Origin: a virus
IMG/VR virus record: IMGVR_UViG_3300044675_005584
Coordinates: 23,686 to 87,685 of that record
DNA length: 64,000 nt
Reading direction: 5' to 3' (one strand)
The position numbers and the translations under genes are program-made. A model generated the notes under the pieces. That model searched no databases. It was not told where the DNA came from and worked only from the letters and a program-made list of their open reading frames with translations. Positions 1 through 8,253 of the stretch are shown here, piece by piece. How positions within the stretch are numbered: position 1 is the stretch's first letter; the number at the start of each line of letters is the position of its first letter.

Positions 1-198
1 AGGGCATTGACTGCTCGAGACGCTGAAAAGTATGTGGATGGCGAAGACGAAGTAATTGACTTTGAAACACTAATCAATGAAGTGGCATTGTTACGCAACA
101 AATTCCTGGGCATCATCAAGGCATTCGAAAGCAAGAATTTTATGCTAGGGCATGTGGTACGCCTTAGAGCCGCTGGGATGGAAGATATCCAGGTATGA
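1..198 (+). CDS. Partial conserved hypothetical protein (3' end)
   Basis: The reading frame is open from the first base of the window, so the N-terminus lies upstream. The visible 65 codons end at TGA 196-198. The tail is acidic at first (DGEDEVIDFE) and then forms a predicted helix. No family was recognised. It is followed by a hairpin plus T-run, so it looks like the last gene of an operon that starts outside the window. Confidence 0.5.
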   Translation, partial: RALTARDAEKYVDGEDEVIDFETLINEVALLRNKFLGIIKAFESKNFMLGHVVRLRAAGMEDIQV

Positions 199-224
199 TC
201 GTGTAGTTCAAATTCAAACAGAAG

Positions 225-246
225 CCCTACTAAGTGGGGTTTTTTT
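225..246 (+). terminator. Rho-independent terminator
   Basis: CCCTAC (225-230) pairs with GTGGGG (234-239) around a 3-nt loop, with one G-T pair, and is followed by seven T. It closes the operon of the partial gene 1-198. Confidence 0.7.
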
Positions 247-250
247 ATGG

Positions 251-279
251 TTGACCCCAAATGCTTTTTAGCTTATAAT
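251..279 (+). promoter_or_regulatory. Strong sigma70-type promoter, TTGACC family
   Basis: TTGACC (251-256) and a perfect TATAAT (274-279) are separated by 17 bp. It is the first of two tandem copies before the AAA+ gene and belongs to a dispersed family (see 365, 30563, 32052, 32427, 61427). Transcription should start near 286 and pass through the hairpin at 319-342. Confidence 0.75.
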
Positions 280-318
280 AGCTTTATGAAATCAAGTGCT
301 GTAGACCTAGCGTTTACG

Positions 319-342
319 GAGTGTTGTTTTTATGCAACACTC
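319..342 (+). repeat. Perfect 8-bp hairpin between tandem promoters
   Basis: GAGTGTTG (319-326) is perfectly complementary to CAACACTC (335-342), with an 8-nt T-rich loop and an A-run after it. There is no T-run, so it is not a standard terminator on the + strand. It may stabilise the RNA from the promoter at 251 or be part of a short RNA. A related CAACAC motif precedes the promoter at 32052. Confidence 0.5.
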
Positions 343-364
343 AAAAAACAGTAGAATACAGTGG

Positions 365-393
365 TTGACCCAAAATACGCCATTTGTTATAAT
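365..393 (+). promoter_or_regulatory. Strong sigma70-type promoter, TTGACC family
   Basis: TTGACC (365-370), a 17-bp spacer and TATAAT (388-393) lie directly upstream of the AAA+ ATPase gene. The 23 nt starting at the -10 box are identical to those at 32075-32097, so the early transcribed region is also conserved in this promoter family. Confidence 0.8.
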
Positions 394-424
394 AGTAGTA
401 TAGTAACTAAACAGGAGCAGAAAA

Positions 425-1444
425 TTGAGTAAAGTCAATATTAAAAACGGAACATACCGTAACCAACCCGTAAGGGACGTAGCATTTACCCTGGTAAAAG
501 GTTTACAAACCGGTACCCGAGGTAGTTTTGTAACAGTGGACAGTGATGGCTATTTTGGTCCAGATCATGATGTAGTCCGCGTCAAGGTAGACAGTATCGA
601 AGATGTAGAGTTTGTAGGAGGAGACACAGCAACAGCCGTTCCAGTAGTTAAAACAGTCGCTCCAGTGGAGACTGACGACGAAGTAATGGCCCGTATCGGC
701 GAACGCTTCGATATCTTGGATCAAATGACCAAGGCCACCATTGCTGGCGATGTTAGAGCAATGATCGTGGTTGGGCCTCCTGGAGTAGGCAAGAGTTACG
801 GTGTAGAAAAACAACTAGAACAGTCAGGTCTTTTTGACAAGTTAGCTGGACGTAGAATCAAGTATGAAATTATCAAGGGTGCAATGACTCCAATCGGCCT
901 GTACTGTACCTTGTACAAGAGTTCGGATCCGTGTAATGTGCTGGTATTTGATGACTGTGATAGTGTATTCCAAGATGACTTGAGCTTGAACATTCTCAAG
1001 GCGGCCCTGGATTCAGGCAAGAAGCGTAGAATCTACTGGAACAGCGATAGTGCCATGCTAAGACGTGAAGGTGTTCCTGACTGTTTTGACTTCAAGGGTG
1101 CCTGTATCTTTATCACCAACTTGCAGTTCCAGAATCTCAAAAGCAAGAAGCTACAAGACCACTTGGCGGCCTTACAGAGTCGGTGTCACTTTCTTGATCT
1201 TACTTTGAACACACAACGTGACCGTTTCTTGCGTATCAAACAGATCTTCCGCAAGGGCGACCTGTTCCAGGACTATGATTTTACACCTGAACAAGGTGAA
1301 GAGATCTTGGCATTCATGGACCAGAACAAGAATCGCCTGAGAGAAATGAGCCTGCGCATGGCACTCAAGATTGCAGACTTGACCAAGGTTAGTGCAACCA
1401 ACTGGAAGGCACTTGCGGCATCAACATGTATGAACAATGCATAA
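425..1444 (+). CDS. AAA+ family ATPase
   Basis: This 339-aa protein has an N-terminal part of about 80 residues of unknown role, then a P-loop ATPase core. The Walker A motif GPPGVGKS, the Walker B motif VLVFDDCDS and a sensor-1-like strand (CIFITN) are all visible. The TTG start is chosen because AGGAG at 413-417 sits 7 nt upstream and no earlier ATG fits. It stands alone as a single-gene unit between two tandem promoters and a strong terminator. Such MoxR/RarA-like ATPases are common in large phages, but the substrate cannot be told from sequence. The N-terminal region may be the substrate adaptor. Confidence 0.85.
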   Translation: MSKVNIKNGTYRNQPVRDVAFTLVKGLQTGTRGSFVTVDSDGYFGPDHDVVRVKVDSIEDVEFVGGDTATAVPVVKTVAPVETDDEVMARIGERFDILDQMTKATIAGDVRAMIVVGPPGVGKSYGVEKQLEQSGLFDKLAGRRIKYEIIKGAMTPIGLYCTLYKSSDPCNVLVFDDCDSVFQDDLSLNILKAALDSGKKRRIYWNSDSAMLRREGVPDCFDFKGACIFITNLQFQNLKSKKLQDHLAALQSRCHFLDLTLNTQRDRFLRIKQIFRKGDLFQDYDFTPEQGEEILAFMDQNKNRLREMSLRMALKIADLTKVSATNWKALAASTCMNNA

Positions 1445-1456
1445 ACAGTAGCTCCT

Positions 1457-1476
1457 GGACAGTATTAATACTGTCC
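1457..1476 (+). repeat. Perfect 20-bp palindrome downstream of the AAA+ gene
   Basis: The 20 bases 1457-1476 are fully self-complementary (half-site GGACAGTATT). With no loop it could be a protein-binding operator or an RNA cruciform preceding the terminator at 1484. Confidence 0.5.
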
Positions 1477-1483
1477 ATTTTAC

Positions 1484-1509
1484 ACAGGCACTTAGGTGCC
1501 TGTTTTTTT
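1484..1509 (+). terminator. Rho-independent terminator after the AAA+ gene
   Basis: ACAGGCAC (1484-1491) pairs perfectly with GTGCCTGT (1496-1503) and is followed by a run of seven T. It separates the AAA+ unit from the AT-rich block that follows. Confidence 0.85.
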
Positions 1510-1530
1510 AATATTAGCAAAAGGCTTCAA

Positions 1531-1536
1531 TAAATA
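1531..1536 (+). promoter_or_regulatory. TAAATA late-type box, leaderless arrangement
   Basis: TAAATA ends 4 nt before the ATG at 1541 and no Shine-Dalgarno sequence is present. A T4-type late transcript started here would begin at about the start codon. Confidence 0.45.
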
Positions 1537-1540
1537 ACTT

Positions 1541-2341
1541 ATGAAATTATTGTTTTCAAACAATGAAGCTATTGATTTTCACATAGACGATAGTCCTTTG
1601 GGACTAATGTATCAAAAAATTTATAAGAATCTTTCAAAAGTGCCAATTCCGTGGCGACCATGGGACAATCCTTGTTACAAGGAAAATTTAACTTACTCAG
1701 AAATGGTCGATCACTTGGTGCATTATGCACAAAACTTATCAATTGATATTGATACCGCAAAATGTATCAACCGTGACCAAGACTATTTTAATAGCATACA
1801 CAAAATTTACGAAGACAATTATAACGGTAATCCAGTCTGGCTAGACTTTCATGAACATATTCATTTGTGCGAGTACTATAACTATCCACCTAAGGAATTT
1901 TTGTGCATAGATTATCGAGAAAAATCTGGATTGTTAGAAAAACCCATGGATCCAATTTGGTTACTTAATACCACAACAAAAATTTGTGCTGGAGACATAT
2001 ACGTGCGATGGGCCGAGTTAGGCAAAACTCCTTACCACTATTGGGAAAATAACGAACCCAATGACCTGCAACGGATGTGTCAATTGGCCAAACCGTGGTT
2101 AAAACTTAGACCAAACATACATATAGCACTTAAAGATATAGATACATTGAAAGATATACAGTGTAACAACTTTGCAACCTGGTGGAAAACTTATCAAACC
2201 GGGTGGACAGCACACTGGAATATATCCAAGTGGACTATTGACGATATTTTTGGAGTCAGTGTATTCGGAAAAACAACTCAGACTGCTTTATTAAAAAAGC
2301 AATTAAAAAATAATTTGATTCCAACCAAGATTACCCTGTAA
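1541..2341 (+). CDS. Hypothetical protein in AT-rich block
   Basis: This 266-aa protein is rich in Trp, Tyr, Asn and His, with a HEHIHLCEYY stretch near residue 105 that could bind a metal. No family was recognised. Its stop overlaps the next start by one base (TAATG), so it is co-translated with the 384-aa and 2OG-oxygenase genes. Base composition is clearly more AT-rich than the flanking replication genes, which suggests separate acquisition of this three-gene block. A role linked to the downstream hydroxylase is only an inference from gene order. Confidence 0.7.
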   Translation: MKLLFSNNEAIDFHIDDSPLGLMYQKIYKNLSKVPIPWRPWDNPCYKENLTYSEMVDHLVHYAQNLSIDIDTAKCINRDQDYFNSIHKIYEDNYNGNPVWLDFHEHIHLCEYYNYPPKEFLCIDYREKSGLLEKPMDPIWLLNTTTKICAGDIYVRWAELGKTPYHYWENNEPNDLQRMCQLAKPWLKLRPNIHIALKDIDTLKDIQCNNFATWWKTYQTGWTAHWNISKWTIDDIFGVSVFGKTTQTALLKKQLKNNLIPTKITL

Positions 2342-3495
2342 TGACCTGGCCAGTAATTATTAAAGATGGACCCGACAGAAATCAAACTTTAGCAACCATA
2401 AAGTTTGACACGTTTGGTAACAACACCAACCAGCAAATTTTTATTTGCAAAGAGTGGACAGAAGGATTTACCTGGGTCAAACAACAAGGCCACACTCAGG
2501 CTCTTTTTGTCAAAAGCGGAACCATAATCACTGATTGGGTACAATGGAAACAACTAGTTGATCAGTATCCACACTATGGTTTGATTGCTCATTTAATTTG
2601 GCACCCAGAGCAACTGTTATATCTTGACGACCAATGTTGGTTCATGAATATCAACAATTTTGAAGTTGATGATTTTACACTTACAAAAGTTAATCATCCC
2701 TTACCGGTAAGAAGTGACCAGAATTTGCACGACGATTACACACCATTGTGGGTTAGGCCGAGCGTGAATCAAACTGAATATCTTGTTACTAATTTTGGGC
2801 AAGGATTGATAGCTCGTCAATTACAAAATAATCGACCTATTGTAAATTGGAATAATTCTGCTAGAGATTTGAAATCATACCTCTACAACAGACCACTAGA
2901 CTTATCTAAATTTCAAGACTACAAAGATATTGCTGAAAATCAATTATGGATTTTCAATAATGAGCCTATTGTAGTGGTCAAAAAAGCTAACATAGTGTCA
3001 CCAGGGTCAGGATTGTCTTGGATACTAAACTGTTTAGATCCTGCCACAACTGAAATACAAATAGTCGATATAAGCAACATACAGATTAAATTTTGCCAGG
3101 CGTTGTGGAATACGTGGACAGGTGTTGACTATGGAAATTTTGTTTGGAATTTTATTGAAGAAAATAAACTTGTACATTATGAATTAGACAACCCTGATTT
3201 AACTCCATTGGAGAGACTAAAGTTAAAAGGAAAAACAAAATTTATAGAATATGTCAATGATAGATTTAACACCATTGTCGATAAAAATTTTGAAGCCCAG
3301 TGGTTGATAGCAAAACAAACAAAACAAGTTAATTTTTGTAATGATAATTTAATCAACTGGGTATTGGTCAATGACACCGATAAGTATGATAACATATGGT
3401 GTTCAAACATACTAGAATATAAATGGACACTTTTACATACCACTGTTGAACAGTATAACATATTTCAAGAAAAAATATGCAAAAGCAAAAAATAA
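2341..3495 (+). CDS. Hypothetical protein in AT-rich block
   Basis: This 384-aa protein starts with an ATG that overlaps the previous stop (TAATG). It is rich in Trp, Asn and Gln and has no membrane segment or signal peptide. No motif was recognised. It sits between another unknown protein and a 2OG-Fe(II) oxygenase and shares their AT-rich composition, so the three probably act together or were gained together. Function is unknown. Confidence 0.7.
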   Translation: MTWPVIIKDGPDRNQTLATIKFDTFGNNTNQQIFICKEWTEGFTWVKQQGHTQALFVKSGTIITDWVQWKQLVDQYPHYGLIAHLIWHPEQLLYLDDQCWFMNINNFEVDDFTLTKVNHPLPVRSDQNLHDDYTPLWVRPSVNQTEYLVTNFGQGLIARQLQNNRPIVNWNNSARDLKSYLYNRPLDLSKFQDYKDIAENQLWIFNNEPIVVVKKANIVSPGSGLSWILNCLDPATTEIQIVDISNIQIKFCQALWNTWTGVDYGNFVWNFIEENKLVHYELDNPDLTPLERLKLKGKTKFIEYVNDRFNTIVDKNFEAQWLIAKQTKQVNFCNDNLINWVLVNDTDKYDNIWCSNILEYKWTLLHTTVEQYNIFQEKICKSKK

Positions 3496-4202
3496 GCCAG
3501 TTAATGGCTAAAAAATATATTGAATATCAATATCAATTGCCTGAATACAATTCAATGGCAGACTTTAATTGGATACAATCTTGGTCAGGACTACCATGGT
3601 TGCCGTTAACTTTATCAATCCCGCATGAATCTATTTTGGCAGAAATTAAAAATATAGAACCATTACTGTCAATACATCGTGATGACTATGGTGAGCATTT
3701 TGGGTGGAAGAGTTTTTGCATTCATGGTAAAGCATATAACGCCACTAGAGAAACTGAATACTACGCAGACCATCGCCCATACAACTGGACACAAGAAGCA
3801 CAAACACTTATGCCTGCAACTGTTGACTATTTTAAAACACAATGGCCAGGCGATCAATTTGGGAGATTACGTGTTATGCTTTTAGAGCCCGGGGGGTATG
3901 TAAGCATTCATCAAGACTACACAACCCCAGGGCTAACTGCAATTAATATTGCTATAACTCAACCTATTGGTTGTAATTTTGTTATGGAGAAAAAAGGAAC
4001 TGTGCCGTTTGCTCCAGGTACAGCTTTTTGGTTGGATATTTCCAATAATCATACCGTTTTTAATAATAGTGATCAAAATCGTTGGCATATTATTGTCCAT
4101 CAAAATATTAAAAATCTAAAATTTCAAGAAGAGGTTGTAAAATCTTACAATACAATGTATAATAATTACAATGAGAACAGCCACAATAATCATACGAGAT
4201 GA
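3477..4202 (+). CDS. Aspartyl/asparaginyl beta-hydroxylase-like 2OG-Fe(II) oxygenase
   Basis: This 241-aa protein has the core of the 2-oxoglutarate/Fe(II) cupin family. A proximal His-x-Asp (H145, D147) sits in YVSIHQDY, a distal His (H192) in NNHTVFN, and an Arg near 202 can bind the co-substrate carboxylate. The spacing is like that of aspartyl/asparaginyl beta-hydroxylases. The substrate is unknown. The start at 3477 overlaps the upstream gene by 19 nt; an in-frame ATG at 3504 is an alternative. Its 3' end carries the promoter of uvsW. A second, different 2OG oxygenase lies at 54398. Confidence 0.7.
   Translation: MQKQKISQLMAKKYIEYQYQLPEYNSMADFNWIQSWSGLPWLPLTLSIPHESILAEIKNIEPLLSIHRDDYGEHFGWKSFCIHGKAYNATRETEYYADHRPYNWTQEAQTLMPATVDYFKTQWPGDQFGRLRVMLLEPGGYVSIHQDYTTPGLTAINIAITQPIGCNFVMEKKGTVPFAPGTAFWLDISNNHTVFNNSDQNRWHIIVHQNIKNLKFQEEVVKSYNTMYNNYNENSHNNHTR
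4135..4163 (+). promoter_or_regulatory. Promoter for uvsW, leaderless arrangement
   Basis: TTGTAA (4135-4140), a 17-bp spacer and a perfect TATAAT (4158-4163) lie inside the end of the upstream gene. The predicted start of transcription (about 4170) is within 1-2 nt of the uvsW ATG at 4171, which has no Shine-Dalgarno sequence. Confidence 0.55.
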
Positions 4203-5631
4203 AGTCAACGTCAAGATAGAAGGCTTAGAACTTGATGCTCGCCGTGCCCTGGTTAACGCATTCAAGTATGATGTTCCGGGTGCTAGATATCTTCCTGCTG
4301 TTAGACTAGGCAGGTGGGATGGCAAGGTCAGTTACTTCCAGTTAGGCGGTAGCAGTTATGTAAACCTACTGCCCGAGATCATTCCTATCTTGGAAAAGTT
4401 CAATTATGATATTGAACTGGATGACCAAAGAGAGTACAGCACCACATTTGAATTTTCTGAAGTGACAGAAAGCACATTCAGTCACATTGCCTGGGGCAAG
4501 GGTCATCCGTTAGAAGGTCAACCCATGGTCATGCGTGACTACCAAGTGGAAGTGATCAATCGCTTCCTGGCCAATCCACAATGCATACAAGAAATAGCAA
4601 CCGGCGCTGGTAAAACAGTAATCACAGCTGCCTTGAGCAATGCCGTGGCACCGCATGGACGTACGATCATCATTGTTCCAAATAAAAGCCTGGTAACACA
4701 AACAGAACGAGACTACATCAACATGCAACAGGATGTGGGTGTGTTTTTTGGAGACCGCAAGGAGTGGGGTCGCCAGCATACCATCTGTACTTGGCAAAGT
4801 TTAAATGTGCTATTAAAAAACACCAAGAACAGCGTGGGCGATGTCACCATACAAGAGTTCTTGGAAGATGTAGTATGTGTCATTGTTGATGAAGTACACA
4901 TGGCCAAGGCCGACGCATTAAAGACCTTGTTAACTGGTGTCATGAGCCGTGTGCCATTGCGCTGGGGACTCACAGGAACTGTGCCCAAGGAACCCTACGA
5001 ATTCCAAGCACTCAAATGCAGTCTCGGCCCGGTTATCAATCAGCTCAGTGCCAGCGAACTACAGGACCGTGGTGTACTGGCACAATGCCATGTAAATGTG
5101 GTGCAGTTGGTAGACCATGCTGAGTTTACCAACTATCAAAGTGAATTAAAGTTCTTGTTAGAAGAACCCGATCGACTCAAGACCATGGCTGGATTAATAG
5201 CACAGGTCAACGCCACAGGCAATACCTTGGTGTTAGTAGACCGTGTGGCCGCAGGACATGCCTTGGCTGAACTGCTAGGCGAAGCGGCAGTATTTGTATC
5301 AGGAGCAACCAAAGCAAAGGCCAGACAGGATGAATACGATGAGATTAGCGTCAGTAGTGGTAAGATTATTATTGCTACCTATGGCATTGCTGCTGTTGGT
5401 ATTAATATTCCTAGGATATTCAATCTTGTGCTTATTGAACCGGGCAAATCCTTTGTCAGGGTTATACAGTCGATCGGGCGGGGCATTCGCAAGGCCGAAG
5501 ACAAAGACCACGTGGAAATCTGGGACGTGACCAGCACTTGCAAGTTTGCAAAAAGACACCTGACCAAACGCAAAGTATTTTATAAGGAAGCCAACTATCC
5601 ATTCACACAAGAAAAGCTGGAATGGAAATGA
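4171..5631 (+). CDS. uvsW: UvsW-like SF2 DNA/RNA helicase
   Basis: This 486-aa helicase resembles T4 UvsW, which unwinds branched DNA and R-loops and moves T4 from origin- to recombination-dependent replication. The N-terminal UvsW domain has the ARYLPAVRLGRWDGKV signature (about 38-53). The core shows Walker A ATGAGKT (143-149), a DEVH box (240-243), and a C-terminal helicase motif ending in QSIGRGIRK. The ATG overlaps the oxygenase gene by 32 nt and lies just after a -10 box, suggesting a leaderless message. The gene overlaps the SGNH-like gene downstream. Confidence 0.9.
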   Translation: MRTATIIIRDEVNVKIEGLELDARRALVNAFKYDVPGARYLPAVRLGRWDGKVSYFQLGGSSYVNLLPEIIPILEKFNYDIELDDQREYSTTFEFSEVTESTFSHIAWGKGHPLEGQPMVMRDYQVEVINRFLANPQCIQEIATGAGKTVITAALSNAVAPHGRTIIIVPNKSLVTQTERDYINMQQDVGVFFGDRKEWGRQHTICTWQSLNVLLKNTKNSVGDVTIQEFLEDVVCVIVDEVHMAKADALKTLLTGVMSRVPLRWGLTGTVPKEPYEFQALKCSLGPVINQLSASELQDRGVLAQCHVNVVQLVDHAEFTNYQSELKFLLEEPDRLKTMAGLIAQVNATGNTLVLVDRVAAGHALAELLGEAAVFVSGATKAKARQDEYDEISVSSGKIIIATYGIAAVGINIPRIFNLVLIEPGKSFVRVIQSIGRGIRKAEDKDHVEIWDVTSTCKFAKRHLTKRKVFYKEANYPFTQEKLEWK

Positions 5632-6317
5632 CAACTGTGTACTCGTTAGGGTGCAGTTTCATGAGTTCAGACACTCGTTGGCCTGAGCAACCCAGTTTCC
5701 TAGATCAGTATGCTGACTATCGTGGGTGGCAACATGTGAGTCTAGCCAGACCTGGAGCCACCAACTTGTGCATACATCTGCAGATAGAACGTGCCATACA
5801 GGATCATGCCGATTATGTCATAATAGGTGCAACCAGCAGTGACCGTATTGACGTCGCAGGCAACGCCTACAGTCAAAACTTGCCCATTAGATTAGATCTG
5901 ATACACTATGCCAACTATCATGCTGCCAGCGAACAGTGGGTCGATCACACACAGGCCTGTATCATAAGTGATACACTCAACAACGTAATCGAGCACAGCT
6001 ATACGGATTTAGATGTTACAACAAAAAACACCGTCAAGCAATACCTACGTGATGTACACAACTTTGATATAGAAGATCGACGAAACTACTACATCATTCG
6101 GGACGGACTACGCGAACTTGAGCGGGCTGGCATTCCGTATTTGTTCATTCCAGGCCCGTTGTTTTATTTTGATTGGTCAGGATTCTCAGTCTGGCAAGGC
6201 ACACAACCCTGGGACATGCCCGACGGAGTTGGAACCAGAATAATCAATCATAATCCACCCAGCGCACACAAGAAGTTTTTTGATCTTGTTGTGCAACAAA
6301 CAGCCGAATGGGCTTGA
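5622..6317 (+). CDS. SGNH-hydrolase-like protein
   Basis: This protein of about 230 aa opens with SLGCSF, which resembles block I (GxSF/GDS) of SGNH/GDSL esterases, and contains YVIIGATSSDR, similar to the block III strand. Such SGNH-like proteins are frequent in T4-like marine and freshwater phages; the substrate (a glycan acetyl or lipid ester) is unknown. An ATG at 5628 gives the usual ATGA overlap with the uvsW stop and may be the true start. A distant relative is at 57911. Confidence 0.6.
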   Translation: MEMTTVYSLGCSFMSSDTRWPEQPSFLDQYADYRGWQHVSLARPGATNLCIHLQIERAIQDHADYVIIGATSSDRIDVAGNAYSQNLPIRLDLIHYANYHAASEQWVDHTQACIISDTLNNVIEHSYTDLDVTTKNTVKQYLRDVHNFDIEDRRNYYIIRDGLRELERAGIPYLFIPGPLFYFDWSGFSVWQGTQPWDMPDGVGTRIINHNPPSAHKKFFDLVVQQTAEWA

Positions 6318-6340
6318 CTTTTACCTTTAATTACTATAAT
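6314..6340 (+). promoter_or_regulatory. Candidate promoter, leaderless arrangement
   Basis: TTGACT (6314-6319) and TATAAT (6335-6340) have a short 15-bp spacer. The -10 box ends 9 nt before the ATG at 6349 and there is no Shine-Dalgarno sequence, so a transcript would have a leader of about 2 nt. Confidence 0.4.
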
Positions 6341-6348
6341 ATACAACT

Positions 6349-6852
6349 ATGCGGATCCTTACCTTAGACAACAATACAGCATTTGATCTTGACCATCTTC
6401 CAGAAGAAGTAGATGATATGAGATTTGCCATCCTGGACAATTCAAACCCACAAGATCCAGACTATCATTACATACCCTTGATCTTTCTGGAGAGTTTTAC
6501 TGCGCCAGCTTTGGTATTGAGAATAGGTAACAACAAGATACGCATGCCTGTAGACTGGCAGATCTTGATTGGAGAACCCGATCTGGGCGATCTCGAAGTG
6601 TTGCCACTCACTGCAATCAATGATCGAGGATTCAAGGCATTCCAGTTCAATCCACTTACCAGCTTCCGTCCTAGCTTTTTGGATATTGAAATTGTGGATG
6701 TGTATCAAGAGATGTCCTGGTATGCTCCTAAATTAAAAAATGGACAGATGTTGTGTGTGCCAGTCACCGAAGGAGATCGACCTGACTGTGTGTATTTTGT
6801 CAAAGACATCAGTCGTAACTGTGAAATTGTAGATTATAACAAGGCTTGGTAA
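6349..6852 (+). CDS. Conserved T4-like phage protein of unknown function
   Basis: This 167-aa acidic protein has a central FNPLTSFRPSFLDIEIV stretch followed by WYAPKLKNGQ, a pattern I recognise from unnamed proteins of T4-like marine phages. There is no signal peptide, membrane segment or catalytic motif. It heads a run of tightly packed genes (6349-8831) that includes a clamp-loader-like and a DnaE-like protein, so a replication link is possible but unproven. Confidence 0.7.
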   Translation: MRILTLDNNTAFDLDHLPEEVDDMRFAILDNSNPQDPDYHYIPLIFLESFTAPALVLRIGNNKIRMPVDWQILIGEPDLGDLEVLPLTAINDRGFKAFQFNPLTSFRPSFLDIEIVDVYQEMSWYAPKLKNGQMLCVPVTEGDRPDCVYFVKDISRNCEIVDYNKAW

Positions 6853-6853
6853 T

Positions 6854-7138
6854 ATGGGTACCCTTACACCCGGAGCAACATACATATACGAACGCAATGG
6901 TGATATTGTGTATGCCAGAGAGTTGGGAGCAGATCCCAGCACAAGAAAAGAGATAGGTTGGGATTATGATCCTAGCAATCCCGACCATCTTGAACGTCAA
7001 GAACGACTGAATTCTCTTAGAGATGACCAGTTATGGCACAAAATTAGGCTAGCGGCACGGAACAATGTCACACTACAAGATGCATTGGATCGTGTGATAG
7101 AACTATATCATTTGAGCAAAGACGATGGACAAACTTAG
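6854..7138 (+). CDS. Conserved small phage protein
   Basis: This 94-aa soluble protein starts with GATYIYERNGDIVYARE and then has a GADPSTRKEIGWDYD stretch, a combination I recognise as conserved but unnamed in T4-like phages. The start lies 1 nt after the previous stop, and the 3' end overlaps the next gene by 14 nt, so it belongs to the same transcription unit. Function is unknown. Confidence 0.7.
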   Translation: MGTLTPGATYIYERNGDIVYARELGADPSTRKEIGWDYDPSNPDHLERQERLNSLRDDQLWHKIRLAARNNVTLQDALDRVIELYHLSKDDGQT

Positions 7139-7577
7139 TATAGGCAATGAAATGGCACAGTTTGATTCAAAGAATCGACAGTTCTTTGATGAGCTCTCTG
7201 ATGAAGAACGCAAAAAGTTCAGCCCATTTCTCATGATACGCTACGGCAGTTCAGTATCGGGCAATCGAGACCTGCAGGAGTTTTACTTGATTGCTACAAA
7301 CGAACGCCTGAACAAAAAGTTCTTTGCTGTGAATACCGCCCAGCATAAAAAACTACAGTGGTTGATGGCCACCACAGTAAGTCCAGGACTGGGTAACTTT
7401 AGACACAACTGGATCGCACCTAAAAAGAAAGAACCCGGTGCAGGCAGCATGCGTAAACAGTTGATGGAACTGTTTCCACACTTGAAAGATGACGAAATAG
7501 ATCTATTGTCGCAGATAACTACTAAAAAAGAACTTGACGCACACTTACGAGAACTCGGCCAGGACAAATCAAAATAG
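7125..7577 (+). CDS. Putative sliding-clamp loader small subunit (gp62-like)
   Basis: This 150-aa protein has the order of features seen in short gp62 proteins of T4-like phages: an N-terminal SPFLMIRYGSS segment, a middle segment with NERLNKKFF, and a basic region with W and PKKK. In T4, gp62 works with gp44 to load the gp45 clamp. The C-terminal 40 residues (LFPHLKDDEIDLL) are helical. The identification rests on pattern resemblance only, and gp44 and gp45 are not in the window. The neighbours include primase, helicase and a DnaE-like protein, which fits. Confidence 0.5.
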   Translation: MDKLSIGNEMAQFDSKNRQFFDELSDEERKKFSPFLMIRYGSSVSGNRDLQEFYLIATNERLNKKFFAVNTAQHKKLQWLMATTVSPGLGNFRHNWIAPKKKEPGAGSMRKQLMELFPHLKDDEIDLLSQITTKKELDAHLRELGQDKSK

Positions 7578-7578
7578 C

Positions 7579-8253
7579 ATGAAGTATACCTGTCAGTACT
7601 GCAAGAAAGACTTTGTGAAAGAAGCAAGCCTGTCAGTACATAGTTGCGAACCACGTCGTCGTAGGCAAGAGCAAAATGAAGCTGGAGTGAGATTGGGATT
7701 CCAGGCCTATATCAAGTTCTATGAACTCACACAAGGATCTGCACGTCTTAAAACATTTGATAACTTTGCTGACAGTCCGTATTACCGAGCATTTGTGCGG
7801 TTTGGAAGATATTGTGTAGATATCCGTGCCGTCAATCCGGCCAGATTTGTTGAATGGGTACTCAAACAAAACAAAAAAATTGATCATTGGTGTCGAGACA
7901 CTGTGTACACTGAATACTTGATTGCATATTTACAAGTGGAAAATGTCAATGACGCTCTAGCTCGTGCCATGGAGTTTGGCCTAGACTGGAATGAGAAGAC
8001 TGGCAACCCACCTGAACATTGTTTACGTTATGGCAATACCAACAGCATGGTGTATGCTGTCACAACTGGTCGAGTCAGTCCATGGGTGATCTACAACAGT
8101 GATTCAGGACAGAAATTCCTAAGCGAACTAGATGCCAGCCAAGTGGCCATGGTATGGCCCTACATTGATGCAGACATATGGCAAAAGAAATTTAAGGACT
8201 ATCCAGCAGACCAAGAGTATGCTAGAGATATATTACAAAAGGCAGGTTGGTAA
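7579..8253 (+). CDS. Conserved phage protein with N-terminal zinc finger
   Basis: The ATG at 7579 gives a 224-aa protein that opens with a C-x2-C zinc finger (CQYCKKDF, then SVHSCEPRRRR), followed by an alpha-helical domain with FQAYIKFYE and IDHWCRDTVYTEYL motifs. I recognise the whole protein as a conserved but unnamed T4-like phage family; the zinc finger suggests nucleic-acid binding. It overlaps the next gene as TAATG. In-frame codons upstream of 7579 overlap the clamp-loader-like gene and give no sensible sequence. Confidence 0.75.
   Translation: MKYTCQYCKKDFVKEASLSVHSCEPRRRRQEQNEAGVRLGFQAYIKFYELTQGSARLKTFDNFADSPYYRAFVRFGRYCVDIRAVNPARFVEWVLKQNKKIDHWCRDTVYTEYLIAYLQVENVNDALARAMEFGLDWNEKTGNPPEHCLRYGNTNSMVYAVTTGRVSPWVIYNSDSGQKFLSELDASQVAMVWPYIDADIWQKKFKDYPADQEYARDILQKAGW

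Noticed and set aside
201-245. tRNA-like TTCAAATTC sequence near the window start
   Set aside because: No cloverleaf can be drawn around it; the region is explained by the terminator at 225-246.
5299-5634. Minus-strand frame inside uvsW
   Set aside because: uvsW is a clear helicase through this region; the minus frame has no ribosome site and no recognisable domain.
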